Origin: Bacteroidales bacterium
GTDB lineage: Bacteria; Bacteroidota; Bacteroidia; Bacteroidales; UBA3824
NCBI GenBank assembly: GCA_016293845.1
Contig: JAEDDH010000006.1
Coordinates: 1 to 64,000 of the forward strand
DNA: 64,000 nucleotides
Direction: 5' to 3'
The position numbers were made by a program, and so were the translations under genes. Positions 53,372 to 62,097 of the stretch are shown one piece after another. The notes beneath the pieces were generated by a model. It saw only the letters and a list, made by a program, of their open reading frames with translations, searched no databases and was not told the DNA's origin. Numbering within the stretch: the stretch's first letter is position 1; each line of letters opens with the position of its first letter.

Positions 53372-53884
53372 ATGGAATTTCTCAAACTTGCAAAAGAACG
53401 CTATTCGTGCCGGATGCTCACCGACCGGCCAGTGGAACAGGAAAAAATCTACAAGATTATTGAGTGCGCCAATAATGCGCCTACGGGTGTTAACAAACAG
53501 CCATTCCGCCTTTGGCTTATGCAGAGTGCAGAGGCTGTAGAAAACATCAAAAAAACAACCACTTACACTTTCGGTGCAAATCTTTTCCTCGTAGTAGGCG
53601 GTAACCCGAATGAGGCTTGGGTAAGGAGTTTCGACAATAGAAACATTGCCGATGTAGACGCCTCTATCGTTGCCACGCACATAATGTTGGCAATCCACGA
53701 CCTTGGTCTTGCTTCCACTTGGGTGGGCAAATTCGATGCGCCGTTGCTCAAAACCATCTACCCCGAAATGGCTGATTACGACCTAATTGCAATTTTCCCG
53801 ATTGGCTATCCCGCCGAAAATGCGCAACCCGGTCCAAGACATTTCACAAGAAAATCGGTGGACGAAATTGTTATAAAAAAATAA
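53372..53884 (+). CDS. nitroreductase-family protein
   Basis: The 170-residue product is a compact FMN-dependent nitroreductase: LAKERYSCRMLTDRPVEQEK (basic FMN-binding start), ECANNAPTGVNKQPFRLWLM, DASIVATHIMLAIHDLGLAS, and FPIGYPAENAQPGPRH. Family members reduce nitro groups, quinones or flavins with NAD(P)H. The substrate is unknown. Confidence 0.92.
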   Translation: MEFLKLAKERYSCRMLTDRPVEQEKIYKIIECANNAPTGVNKQPFRLWLMQSAEAVENIKKTTTYTFGANLFLVVGGNPNEAWVRSFDNRNIADVDASIVATHIMLAIHDLGLASTWVGKFDAPLLKTIYPEMADYDLIAIFPIGYPAENAQPGPRHFTRKSVDEIVIKK

Positions 53885-53887
53885 TAC

Positions 53888-54124
53888 GTGATACACTACG
53901 TTGAAAAACCGATAGAGCGCAGTGCCTTTCGCCGATTTCTTGGGCGTGAATTTTATATTGCCAAGAGATTTTTGCAGTGGCATTTTTCGGGTGTCAAGTA
54001 TGCAAAAATCTCTGATGGCAATGGCTGCAATCATATTTGGATTGAGCACAAAAGCACTCTTTTGCGCAAGTTGAAAGATGTGGTTATGTATCTACACTAC
54101 AACAAGATAACCAATCTAAAATAA
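53888..54124 (+). pseudogene. truncated VanW-family gene (N-terminal fragment)
   Basis: The 78-residue reading frame starts with GTG and contains RRFLGREFYIAKRFLQWHFS, VKYAKI and, near its end, HKSTLLRKLKDVVMYLHYNK then ITNLK. This resembles the start of VanW-family proteins, which are about 270 residues, with the main domain following the ITNLK-like motif. Here a stop follows at once and the rest is absent. The function of VanW is unknown. Confidence 0.7.
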
Positions 54125-54154
54125 ATTTTAACCCACAAACAAAACTAAATAATT

Positions 54155-54871
54155 ATGAAAAGATTTTTATTACTGATTGTATCATTTTTGTTATGCACTG
54201 CTATATCGGCGCAAGATGGAATAAAATTTACATTTACTTGCGATGGTAATCCGCTACAACTTAACCAAATGAGTTATAAATCAAAACGAGGACTTACTTA
54301 TCAAGTGGCTCAATGTCAGTATTTTATTTCAGATATTGCAATCGTTTACAAAGATAAAACCATAAAACGATTTGCTAATTCTGTGCACTATGTAGATGTA
54401 GAAATTCCAAACACTTTGCAATGGATTCCGACCGAGGATTTTTCATTGAAAAATGCCGACAGTCTGATTTTTACCTTTGGTTTGGATTCGGTACAAAACC
54501 GCAGTTATAGGTTTAAGAATCCTCCCGAAAACCTTATGTTTTGGCCCGATTATCTTGGCGGAGGCTACCATTATATGAAGACCAACATCCTCTATCTCGA
54601 CACTTTAAACCAAATAAACGCATTCAACTGCCATATAGGACGTGGTCAGGTGTACAATGCCGAAGGCGAACCAATTGAGTATATCAACAACGATTTCCGC
54701 GTAACAATTCCAATAAAAACCGAAGGCAATTTTGCAATAATAAACCTTGATATTTCCACTATTTTCAATTACCCCAATGCAGAACTTTTTACCGATTATC
54801 GCGGTATTATGAACAACCAAAAGGCAATGAAAATTTTCAGCGAAAATATCAAGGCTGCGTTTGAGAAATAA
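54155..54871 (+). CDS. MbnP-like secreted protein
   Basis: The 238-residue product has a signal peptide (LLLIVSFLLCTAISAQ) and a beta-sandwich-like sequence. The segment MFWPDYLGGGYHYMKTN (about residues 129-145) followed by FNCHIGRG fits the MbnP-like family, in which a tryptophan in this region can be oxidised to kynurenine by a di-haem MbnH enzyme to form a copper site. A di-haem family member is encoded at 28625-29719, but not adjacent. The partner relation is inference. Confidence 0.7.
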   Translation: MKRFLLLIVSFLLCTAISAQDGIKFTFTCDGNPLQLNQMSYKSKRGLTYQVAQCQYFISDIAIVYKDKTIKRFANSVHYVDVEIPNTLQWIPTEDFSLKNADSLIFTFGLDSVQNRSYRFKNPPENLMFWPDYLGGGYHYMKTNILYLDTLNQINAFNCHIGRGQVYNAEGEPIEYINNDFRVTIPIKTEGNFAIINLDISTIFNYPNAELFTDYRGIMNNQKAMKIFSENIKAAFEK

Positions 54872-54872
54872 C

Positions 54873-57800
54873 CTATTTCACCTCTACCCTAACCCCTTCT
54901 GAATGTGCTGTAAATTCAGGGGCGTACATACATTGGATTGAGGTGATGCCGTTGGAGAAGTTGCCGCGGTGCTGAACAAAGAGGCGGTACTCAAACACGT
55001 AGGTGCCTTTGCGCAAAAATTCAATGAAGAAGTTGGTGGAGGCATCTTTGGTGCATTGATAGTAGCCCAGACCATCTTGATAACGGTAGCCTGAGAACAC
55101 GTCGGCAGGCTCAAATCCCGAAGCACGCATATCTTTGAGGTGAACATACTCCATATCGCGGTCGGTGCGGATTTCGATGCGTACAACAATTTTGTCGCCG
55201 GGTTTAAGGTCGGTTTTTTCGGTAACGGGCTCAATCACAGTGCCACGGTCGGTAACCTTTTCGCGGAAAAGTTTTTTGGATAGTTTGAGCGGAGTTTCGG
55301 CAAAAGTGATTTTGTCTAATTGCTCAAAATATTGCCAATAGAGAGCACCCCAAGCCACATTACGATTGGGATTTGTAACCGAAACATTGCCCATTCCGGG
55401 TTTCACAGCGTCGCCACTCCAAGATGTTTTGAAATATCTTGTGCCTACCTCGGATTTGATGTCGGGATTAGAGTTGGGGTCAACAGCCTTGCCGTCGAGT
55501 TTGATTCCGCAAATTTTGCTGTCGGCAAGCACGTCGGTGCCACGGAGAAGCAATGCGTAGCAAGCCTCGGCGGTAGCCTTGGTGGTTTTCCAATCGTTGG
55601 TCTGCTTGTTTTTCAAGAGCCATATTTTCAATTGGTCAACGGTTTCTTGGTCGTTGCCCACCTCATCAAACGCCTCAATAATAATAGCCTGAGTTTCGAT
55701 GGGAGCCTGTTGCCAAAGGAATCCTGAAATGTTGTCTACAAAGTATCTGCCCATCTCTTCGTTGGTAGTGGATTTTTCTTTGAGCGATTTGAGAATATCC
55801 TTGGGAACGGCTGTACTGCCAAAACGGTTGAGTGCCAAGCAAATCATTGCCTGAGAGTATTTTCCACAGGAGAGCCAATATTTTTCGGCCTTGCCTTTAA
55901 AGAATTCAAACGCCTCTTTGGTTTTGCCCGGTATCTCTTTTTCTTTAAAGAAACTGCGGGTGTAAAGATAGTCGATAGCGGTGAAAGTGAGGAAGTTGCC
56001 TTCTTTCAACTCTTTATCGGTGTGCCAACGTTTAAGTTCCTTGTAATACTTGGCAAGCATATCGTCGATATAGTCAACAGCCTTGTCCGCCATTTTAGCG
56101 TTTTGCGGAGCATCGAAGGTCTTGATACCAAGGCGTTTAAGGTGTCCGATACCCGAAACAATCTGCATAGTTACATAGTCGCTTTCGGGCATACCGTCAA
56201 ACCATGGCCAACCGCCTGAGGGATATTGGTTTTTGCGAAGTTTTTCTAAGGTTCTACTCTCCTCGCCTGCTATGCGGCTGAGGTCGAAAAGCAATCCCAC
56301 ACGCTTTTTGCGCTCGGTTTCGTTTGCACCTTGCATTACCCAAGGAGTCTCTTGAAGAAGCACTGATTTAAGTTCTTCGTTCTTTTCAAGATTTGAAATA
56401 AGTTCTTGGCTGTTGGTGTTTTTCCAAGCGTCGAAAACTGCCTTGATTTTGGGTGATGAATTAGCAATGTGAGCGGCAATACTGTTGGCATACAAACAAC
56501 TGAATGTCTGTTCGTTGCACTCGTAAGGATATTCCATCATATAGGGCAGAGCCTGAATTGCGTACCAAGCGGGATTTGAGGTAAATTCCAATGTAAGTTT
56601 GTGGTGGCGCAATGTGGAAGAATTACCAGAGGAGATAAGTTTCTCAAACTTGTAATTCTTTGTTTGATTGCCGTTTATGGGCAGCGGTAAGGCTTCGGTT
56701 ACCAACATTCGGTTGCTCATTACGGGAATAACTTTTTGTTCGCCGTCGGCAAAATTGCCCGATTTGGCTATCACCTTGTAGCCCAATGCGCTATATTTTT
56801 CGGGAATATTGAGTTCGTATTCCAAAGCAGCGTTTCCGCCAGGTTTGCAGGTAAACGAAAGATTGGTATTTTTTACCACGCCGTCTACCTTGTTGTTGGT
56901 AAATGGGTCGAAAAATTCGATAGTTACCGTACCCGAAATGGCATTTTCGGTAAGGTTGCCCACTTTAACTGGGAGAATTATTCTATCGTTTTCGCGGAAA
57001 AATCTTGGCGGATTTGGCTGAACCATAAGTTGTTTCTGCGTTATCAACTCTTTGGTGGTGTTAACATACTGCAACTGTTTGGTGTGAGCAATGCCGAGCA
57101 TTTTCCAAGTGGTGAGCGATTCGGGAATGGTAAACTCTATTGAAATTTCTCCATTTTCGTCGGTGCGGAGTTCAGGGTAGAAAAACGCCGTTTCGTTGAA
57201 GTTTTCGCGGACTTTCACCTCGGGTTCGGGCTCTGGCTCAGCACCGTTTGCCGCAGATGCCATCATCATATTAGCCATACTGCTATCCATTTTGGCGTTA
57301 GAACGCATTGCATCAGCCTGGGCCGTCTCCATCAGAGGAGCCTCATCGGCACACTCCTCCATTACCACAACTTCGTCCATACGCGCCATCGATTTAGCAC
57401 GTACTCCGAATGCCATCATAGGAATTCCACCATCCATCATCATATCACCGCCAAATCCACCTCGACGCGGTGTGCGGTAATTGTAGTCGAACCAATAGAG
57501 ATTGCCGTACTTGCACGAGTAATTTTCGCGTTTAACTGGGCGCGACGAAATGTGTTCGGAATTGTGATAGCCAAACAAGGGATTATCAAAATAGAGGTTG
57601 CAATAGGTGTATTTGCTCGGGAAAGTGATATTGCAGTAGTTGGATGCAAAAGCGTCGAGCGATTTGTCGTAAAGTGTGGCAACCATTTCGGCAGACACAT
57701 TTTTACCGCTATTGTCGGTGATTTTCAGTTTCCAAGTTTCGTTTTCGCCGGGTTGCAGTTTGTCGCGGAACGAAAGATATTCGATATTGAGGTCGCGGTC

Positions 57801-60800
57801 GGGCTCGGGCACTGTAAGCGACATACTGTACGAATAGTGGCGGTTTTGGTAATTCATATTGAAGAATATCGACAAATTACCCATAAGTTCTTTTGTAATA
57901 GGAATTTCCAAAACCTTTATTCCATTGCTCAAAGATATGTATTCTGATTTGAGTTCTTTGTTGGCGTAGTAAAGTTTGTATTGAATAACGGCATTTTTAA
58001 CCGACGTTCCAAGCATAATTTTAGCCACATCACCCACTTTTGTTTCAGAGGTTAGCCAAGTGGCATCAAGAAACTGTGGTGTAGGCAGTTTGCCATCGTT
58101 CAAACGACTTATGGTGCTGTAACTCTGAGCCTTTACCTCACGGCCTGTTTTCGGGTCTTTGGCAACAGCCTCTAATAGATAAACACCTGACTCTACGTTT
58201 TTTAACTCTTCAAACAAGTATTCCTTCGACTGATGAGTGTCAAATTCGCGAGTGGCCACCACATTGCCCTTAGCAAAGTTTTCAAATTCGGTTTCATTGT
58301 CGTAGACACATCCGGGCATAAGTTTCTGCCATTCTTCCTTAGTATATGAGTGCGTGTTGGGATTAGCCCATTTGCGTTTGCGCAAAAGACCATTGTCGAT
58401 AAGGCGGGTAACAGTAAGTTTGCCCTTGACATTTAGCGGCGCGCCGTCCAAATTTTTGGCTCTCACCGAAGCCTTGAAGTCAGAATCGCGGAAATATGCG
58501 TTTGGAATGCTAACAGAGAGGTCGAGCGACGAGTAACCCACTGTAACACTTTGCGATGCAGAACGTGTTTCGCCGCTGTAGTCGGTAATATCCACCGAAA
58601 TGATATAGTTGAAAGCCACATTTGGCGAAGTGCCTGCCATTGGGTCGGGCTCGGCTTTGAATGTAAACTTAAAATCGCCATTTTCGTCGGCAGTTACCGT
58701 GCCGTGAACTATCTCCACAGGGTTTTGGTTTAATGGCATAAAGAAGAAATAACGGTGAAAATCGAACTGCGGACGACGCTGAACACGGAATTTTACCTCC
58801 GCTCCGTCGATCTTCATACCCGAAAAACTTTTAGCGTTGCCTGTTACGGTAATTTCGTCGTTTACAATATACGAACCCTCTATACTATCGAGATTTACCT
58901 CGAATGTAGGACGCTTGTATTCTTCCACGCGTATCTCCTTAGAATATTGGTGGTTAATCATAATCGTCATACGTCCGTTGAGCAATCCTGTGGGTATTAC
59001 AAACGAACCGCTAAATGTACCGTAATCGTTTGATACAGCGCTCATAAAGGCGATTTCCTTATCGTTGACATCACGCAGTCCGACACCGCATTTGAGCCCC
59101 ACAATCGGAGTGGTAACCCTGTTGGCATCGGTACGCATAGCATACGCCTTATAATATACAGTCTGTCCGGGACGGTAGATGGCTCGGTCGGTAAATATCT
59201 GAATATTATCACCTTCGGGATTGTCGGTATATGAATTGAAATTTACATAATCGAGCGTCAATGAGTCCTTTTCGGGCGTTGAGGCTTTGAGCGTGTAGCG
59301 GTAATATTGGTCGGAATACCTCTTAACCAAAGCGTAACCGTTTTCGTCGGTTTTTACCTCCGAAGCCTTTTTCAACACATATTTGCGGCGCAAACGGCTG
59401 TATTCCTCGTAATATAGCGTAAGTGTAACATTCTGCAAGGGTTCGCCCGTGGTGCGCGACGTTACATAATACTGCCTTGCAAAACCGGTTGCCAATGGCA
59501 CGCTGCTTAACACCAAGTTTGAAACTGTGAGGGTAGATACTTGTATGCAGGTATTTTCGTTAAAATCAGGACTATCGCTGAGCAAAATCAGGTAAAATCC
59601 ATATTCAGAAAGTTGCGGAAAAACAATCTCGGTGGTACGGTTGAGGTAATCGCCCTTGTCGGTAATATCTTTTGAAAACTCAGTCACTTGTTTGCCGGCT
59701 TTGAGATAGCCTTTGAGACGTTTTAAGCGGTTGTAGTCATCTTTGTTGATATCTTCGTATTTGCCATGGTCTATTTTAAGCACCTTGGCATAGATTTTTG
59801 AAATGTTTTTGTAATGCACCAGAGCGGCAAAATTACTGCCCGGATTCACCACATCGTCGGTAATAAACGAAAATTCTTTTTTCTCCAACTGCTGAATAAG
59901 GTTAAACGCAGCGGTTTTGTACTCCTTGTCGGCATTTTCGTCAGCCACAATTTTTGAACAAATATCGTGAGCAGTTTTGCGGTAGGTGCTGTTGCCCTCG
60001 CCAAACTCGGTAACTTTTTCCACTTGATCGTAGTAAAATTTGGCAAGCGTATACTCCACAGCAGCCTTGTATTTGGCATTTGAAAAACGCTTCTGCAAAC
60101 TTTCAAGAGCATCTTTCATCAGTTGAAACTTGTTGGCGTGCGTAGATTTACCCGAAACAAAACCGAGCCTGTAAAGTTCAAAATCCACAAGAGCATCTTC
60201 GTTGCCTGCATTAACGCGCTCGTTGGCAAGTTGTTGAAGAATTTTAGCCGCATTATAATTAATCGAAAGCGAATCGTCGCACTTGATGTCTAACGCTGCA
60301 AACTTTTGATAATCAAAATATTCACTACCAGTATAAAAGAAAGTTTCGGGAGTGGGCGTGCGCATCTCGCCAAGAATATTCAAAGCCTCGTAAGCCACAT
60401 AATCATAGAGCGTTGGGCGGCAAAACGATGGTTTAGAACCCTTTTTAGCCACCGAAGGCAAATCGTCGGGAGTGTATTTTATTAGGGCTTTGGGGTCTTG
60501 CAAAGCCTTGTAGATATATTTAAGAGCCTCGGTGTTAATCATATTGATAGTCCACGTTTCGAGGTCGGGATTGTCGAAATCTTCGGTGTCGGTACGCTTA
60601 ATAATTGAGTAATAGTTTTGTCGGGCATACTGCTTATATAATTGTGCTACAAGAATATAAAGCACAGATTTTTGGGGCATAGCCACCTCGTCGGCATCTT
60701 TGATAAGAGTGTTGAGATGCGATTGAAACAACGAGTCCTCAAACTGCTGTTTCATTTTCATCTTGTAGATGGATGATTTGATAAGTTGGTCGCCGTTGTT

Positions 60801-61013
60801 TTCGGCCTTAGATTGCGAGTAAATTTGCTCCACAACTTCGAGAGCACTTTTAGGCAAACCGTTCATTTCAAAAGCGTTCACCTTTTTCCATAAAGAATCG
60901 TAATTTTTAGGAGGTGTATTCACATTATTAAGGTTTAAATTGTTATCTTTAAGATACTCAGCCCCGAACAAAAACAAGATAGGGAAAACAATAAACATAA
61001 ATCGGTTTTTCAT
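54873..61013 (-). CDS. alpha-2-macroglobulin family protein with intact thioester motif
   Basis: The 2046-residue product begins with a hydrophobic signal segment and a helical part of about 430 residues. Then come MG2-type domains (TDRAIYRPGQTVYYKAYAMR, about 600-625), a Met- and acid-rich insertion (about 1190-1275), the A2M core (FFYPELRTDENGEISIEFTI, about 1275) and the thioester site YPYECNEQTFSC (CxEQ, about 1500) in an alpha/alpha toroid. The C-terminal domain ends EGVRVEVK. Bacterial A2Ms trap proteases in the envelope. No penicillin-binding protein 1c gene is adjacent, unlike in many Proteobacteria. The start at 61013 begins the signal segment. Confidence 0.9.
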   Translation of the reverse strand: MKNRFMFIVFPILFLFGAEYLKDNNLNLNNVNTPPKNYDSLWKKVNAFEMNGLPKSALEVVEQIYSQSKAENNGDQLIKSSIYKMKMKQQFEDSLFQSHLNTLIKDADEVAMPQKSVLYILVAQLYKQYARQNYYSIIKRTDTEDFDNPDLETWTINMINTEALKYIYKALQDPKALIKYTPDDLPSVAKKGSKPSFCRPTLYDYVAYEALNILGEMRTPTPETFFYTGSEYFDYQKFAALDIKCDDSLSINYNAAKILQQLANERVNAGNEDALVDFELYRLGFVSGKSTHANKFQLMKDALESLQKRFSNAKYKAAVEYTLAKFYYDQVEKVTEFGEGNSTYRKTAHDICSKIVADENADKEYKTAAFNLIQQLEKKEFSFITDDVVNPGSNFAALVHYKNISKIYAKVLKIDHGKYEDINKDDYNRLKRLKGYLKAGKQVTEFSKDITDKGDYLNRTTEIVFPQLSEYGFYLILLSDSPDFNENTCIQVSTLTVSNLVLSSVPLATGFARQYYVTSRTTGEPLQNVTLTLYYEEYSRLRRKYVLKKASEVKTDENGYALVKRYSDQYYRYTLKASTPEKDSLTLDYVNFNSYTDNPEGDNIQIFTDRAIYRPGQTVYYKAYAMRTDANRVTTPIVGLKCGVGLRDVNDKEIAFMSAVSNDYGTFSGSFVIPTGLLNGRMTIMINHQYSKEIRVEEYKRPTFEVNLDSIEGSYIVNDEITVTGNAKSFSGMKIDGAEVKFRVQRRPQFDFHRYFFFMPLNQNPVEIVHGTVTADENGDFKFTFKAEPDPMAGTSPNVAFNYIISVDITDYSGETRSASQSVTVGYSSLDLSVSIPNAYFRDSDFKASVRAKNLDGAPLNVKGKLTVTRLIDNGLLRKRKWANPNTHSYTKEEWQKLMPGCVYDNETEFENFAKGNVVATREFDTHQSKEYLFEELKNVESGVYLLEAVAKDPKTGREVKAQSYSTISRLNDGKLPTPQFLDATWLTSETKVGDVAKIMLGTSVKNAVIQYKLYYANKELKSEYISLSNGIKVLEIPITKELMGNLSIFFNMNYQNRHYSYSMSLTVPEPDRDLNIEYLSFRDKLQPGENETWKLKITDNSGKNVSAEMVATLYDKSLDAFASNYCNITFPSKYTYCNLYFDNPLFGYHNSEHISSRPVKRENYSCKYGNLYWFDYNYRTPRRGGFGGDMMMDGGIPMMAFGVRAKSMARMDEVVVMEECADEAPLMETAQADAMRSNAKMDSSMANMMMASAANGAEPEPEPEVKVRENFNETAFFYPELRTDENGEISIEFTIPESLTTWKMLGIAHTKQLQYVNTTKELITQKQLMVQPNPPRFFRENDRIILPVKVGNLTENAISGTVTIEFFDPFTNNKVDGVVKNTNLSFTCKPGGNAALEYELNIPEKYSALGYKVIAKSGNFADGEQKVIPVMSNRMLVTEALPLPINGNQTKNYKFEKLISSGNSSTLRHHKLTLEFTSNPAWYAIQALPYMMEYPYECNEQTFSCLYANSIAAHIANSSPKIKAVFDAWKNTNSQELISNLEKNEELKSVLLQETPWVMQGANETERKKRVGLLFDLSRIAGEESRTLEKLRKNQYPSGGWPWFDGMPESDYVTMQIVSGIGHLKRLGIKTFDAPQNAKMADKAVDYIDDMLAKYYKELKRWHTDKELKEGNFLTFTAIDYLYTRSFFKEKEIPGKTKEAFEFFKGKAEKYWLSCGKYSQAMICLALNRFGSTAVPKDILKSLKEKSTTNEEMGRYFVDNISGFLWQQAPIETQAIIIEAFDEVGNDQETVDQLKIWLLKNKQTNDWKTTKATAEACYALLLRGTDVLADSKICGIKLDGKAVDPNSNPDIKSEVGTRYFKTSWSGDAVKPGMGNVSVTNPNRNVAWGALYWQYFEQLDKITFAETPLKLSKKLFREKVTDRGTVIEPVTEKTDLKPGDKIVVRIEIRTDRDMEYVHLKDMRASGFEPADVFSGYRYQDGLGYYQCTKDASTNFFIEFLRKGTYVFEYRLFVQHRGNFSNGITSIQCMYAPEFTAHSEGVRVEVK

Positions 61014-61031
61014 AGCAAAAAATTTTTTAAG

Positions 61032-61039
61032 CAAAGATA
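61032..61039 (-). promoter_or_regulatory. -7 element of the macroglobulin gene
   Basis: On the minus strand TATCTTTG matches TAnnTTTG and lies 19 bases before the start codon. CTTG (61059-61062), 19 bases further upstream, may serve as the -33 element. Confidence 0.5.
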
Positions 61040-61144
61040 CTATATTTTTGCAAAACGGCAAGAGAAATGAAACGGAAAATATGTTAAATAATTATTAAAT
61101 ATATTGAAGGAGATGAAAAAACAAGGTAGAGCGAATAATAAGAC

Positions 61145-61519
61145 TTATTTTACTTCCTCAACAATCCAGTCGGTCAAATTTTTCTCCTTGCTCGAAAAGT
61201 TTGCGCCAATTTTAAAAATCTTCTTACCGTCCATTTTGTAGCGTCCGGCGTAGTTTTGCAGGTTGATTTGCGATATGGCGGTTTGGGCGTCTTGGTCTAC
61301 CTTGAAATCAAAGATATAGACGAAATCTTTGTTGATGAGTATGACATCGGCACGGCCCTTGGAGAAGTGCGGCTCGTAGATTATGAACTCACCCAATATA
61401 CTGAACACCAAATAGATGACATTCTGAAAAAACCGTTCTATCAAATGAACATTTGGATTGTTGGCGTATGGCAATGCACAATACAAAGTTTTCTGATGCT
61501 GCTTAATCAACGCCATCAA
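61145..61519 (-). pseudogene. C-terminal remnant of an AAA-ATPase/PD-(D/E)XK nuclease protein
   Basis: The 124-residue frame contains NVHLIERFFQNVIYLVFSIL, PHFSKGRADVILINKDFVYI and FDFKVDQDAQTAISQIN, and ends KKIFKIGANFSSKEKNLTDW plus IVEEVK. This is the nuclease end of the AAA-ATPase_like/PDDEXK_9 family, whose members are about 520 residues. The N-terminal ATPase part is missing, and nothing coding is seen in 61520-61655. Confidence 0.75.
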
Positions 61520-61655
61520 ACACTGCGACTACATCATCGGCAGGAACAACGGACTGCTTACACTGCCAATGTATATGACGTTTTTGCTGAGAGATTTATG
61601 AAACGGTGATATAAAGGCATTCTTAAAAAGAATGACGGGATGCCAAAGTATAAAC

Positions 61656-62097
61656 TAAGAAACTAAGGCGAGGCGCAAAACGTCGTAGTCGTTCCTGATG
61701 TCGGGGTTGCTGCTGTTTCGATTAGCAACTTCCCAAACATTGCCCGACATATCGTAGATGCCGAGGGTGTTTGGCTTTTTGGATTTTACTTGTTTTCACT
61801 TAGTTTGTTGCAAAACATCACAGCATCGTACCAAGTAATACTCTCCACAGGGTTACTAACACCTTTATTCTTAAAATAACTCGGATTATCACCGTCCATC
61901 ACATCCTTTCAAAGTTCTTGGGTAACTTCGGTTTCGCCAATATAGAAAGTACTTACCGACACCGAATGTGGCGGTTTTTCATCACTATCACCATAGTTAG
62001 AGCCCATAGTAAAAGAGCCTCCGGGCACTCTGACCATATAGCCGTAGGTTTTACCACCAAAGGCGATAGGAATTTTATCACTCAATAAATCAAATAT
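61656..62097 (-). pseudogene. decayed formylglycine-generating-enzyme-like (SUMF1) gene
   Basis: Reading the minus strand gives MVRVPGGSFTMGSNYGDSDE, KPPHSVSVSTFYIGETEVTQ, EL, then a TGA stop where Trp is expected, and KDVMDGDNPSYFKNKGVSN and SITWYDAVMFCNKLSEN. After a frame change come TLGIYDMSGNVWEV and a short tail ending RLALVS. These are the landmarks of the FGE-sulfatase fold, with the middle of the core deleted. There is no start codon: the remnant follows directly on the stop of the tyrosine kinase gene. Confidence 0.8.

Noticed and set aside
61256..61609. 117-residue plus-strand frame
   Set aside because: It is antisense to the PD-(D/E)XK remnant, whose minus-strand reading has clear homology.
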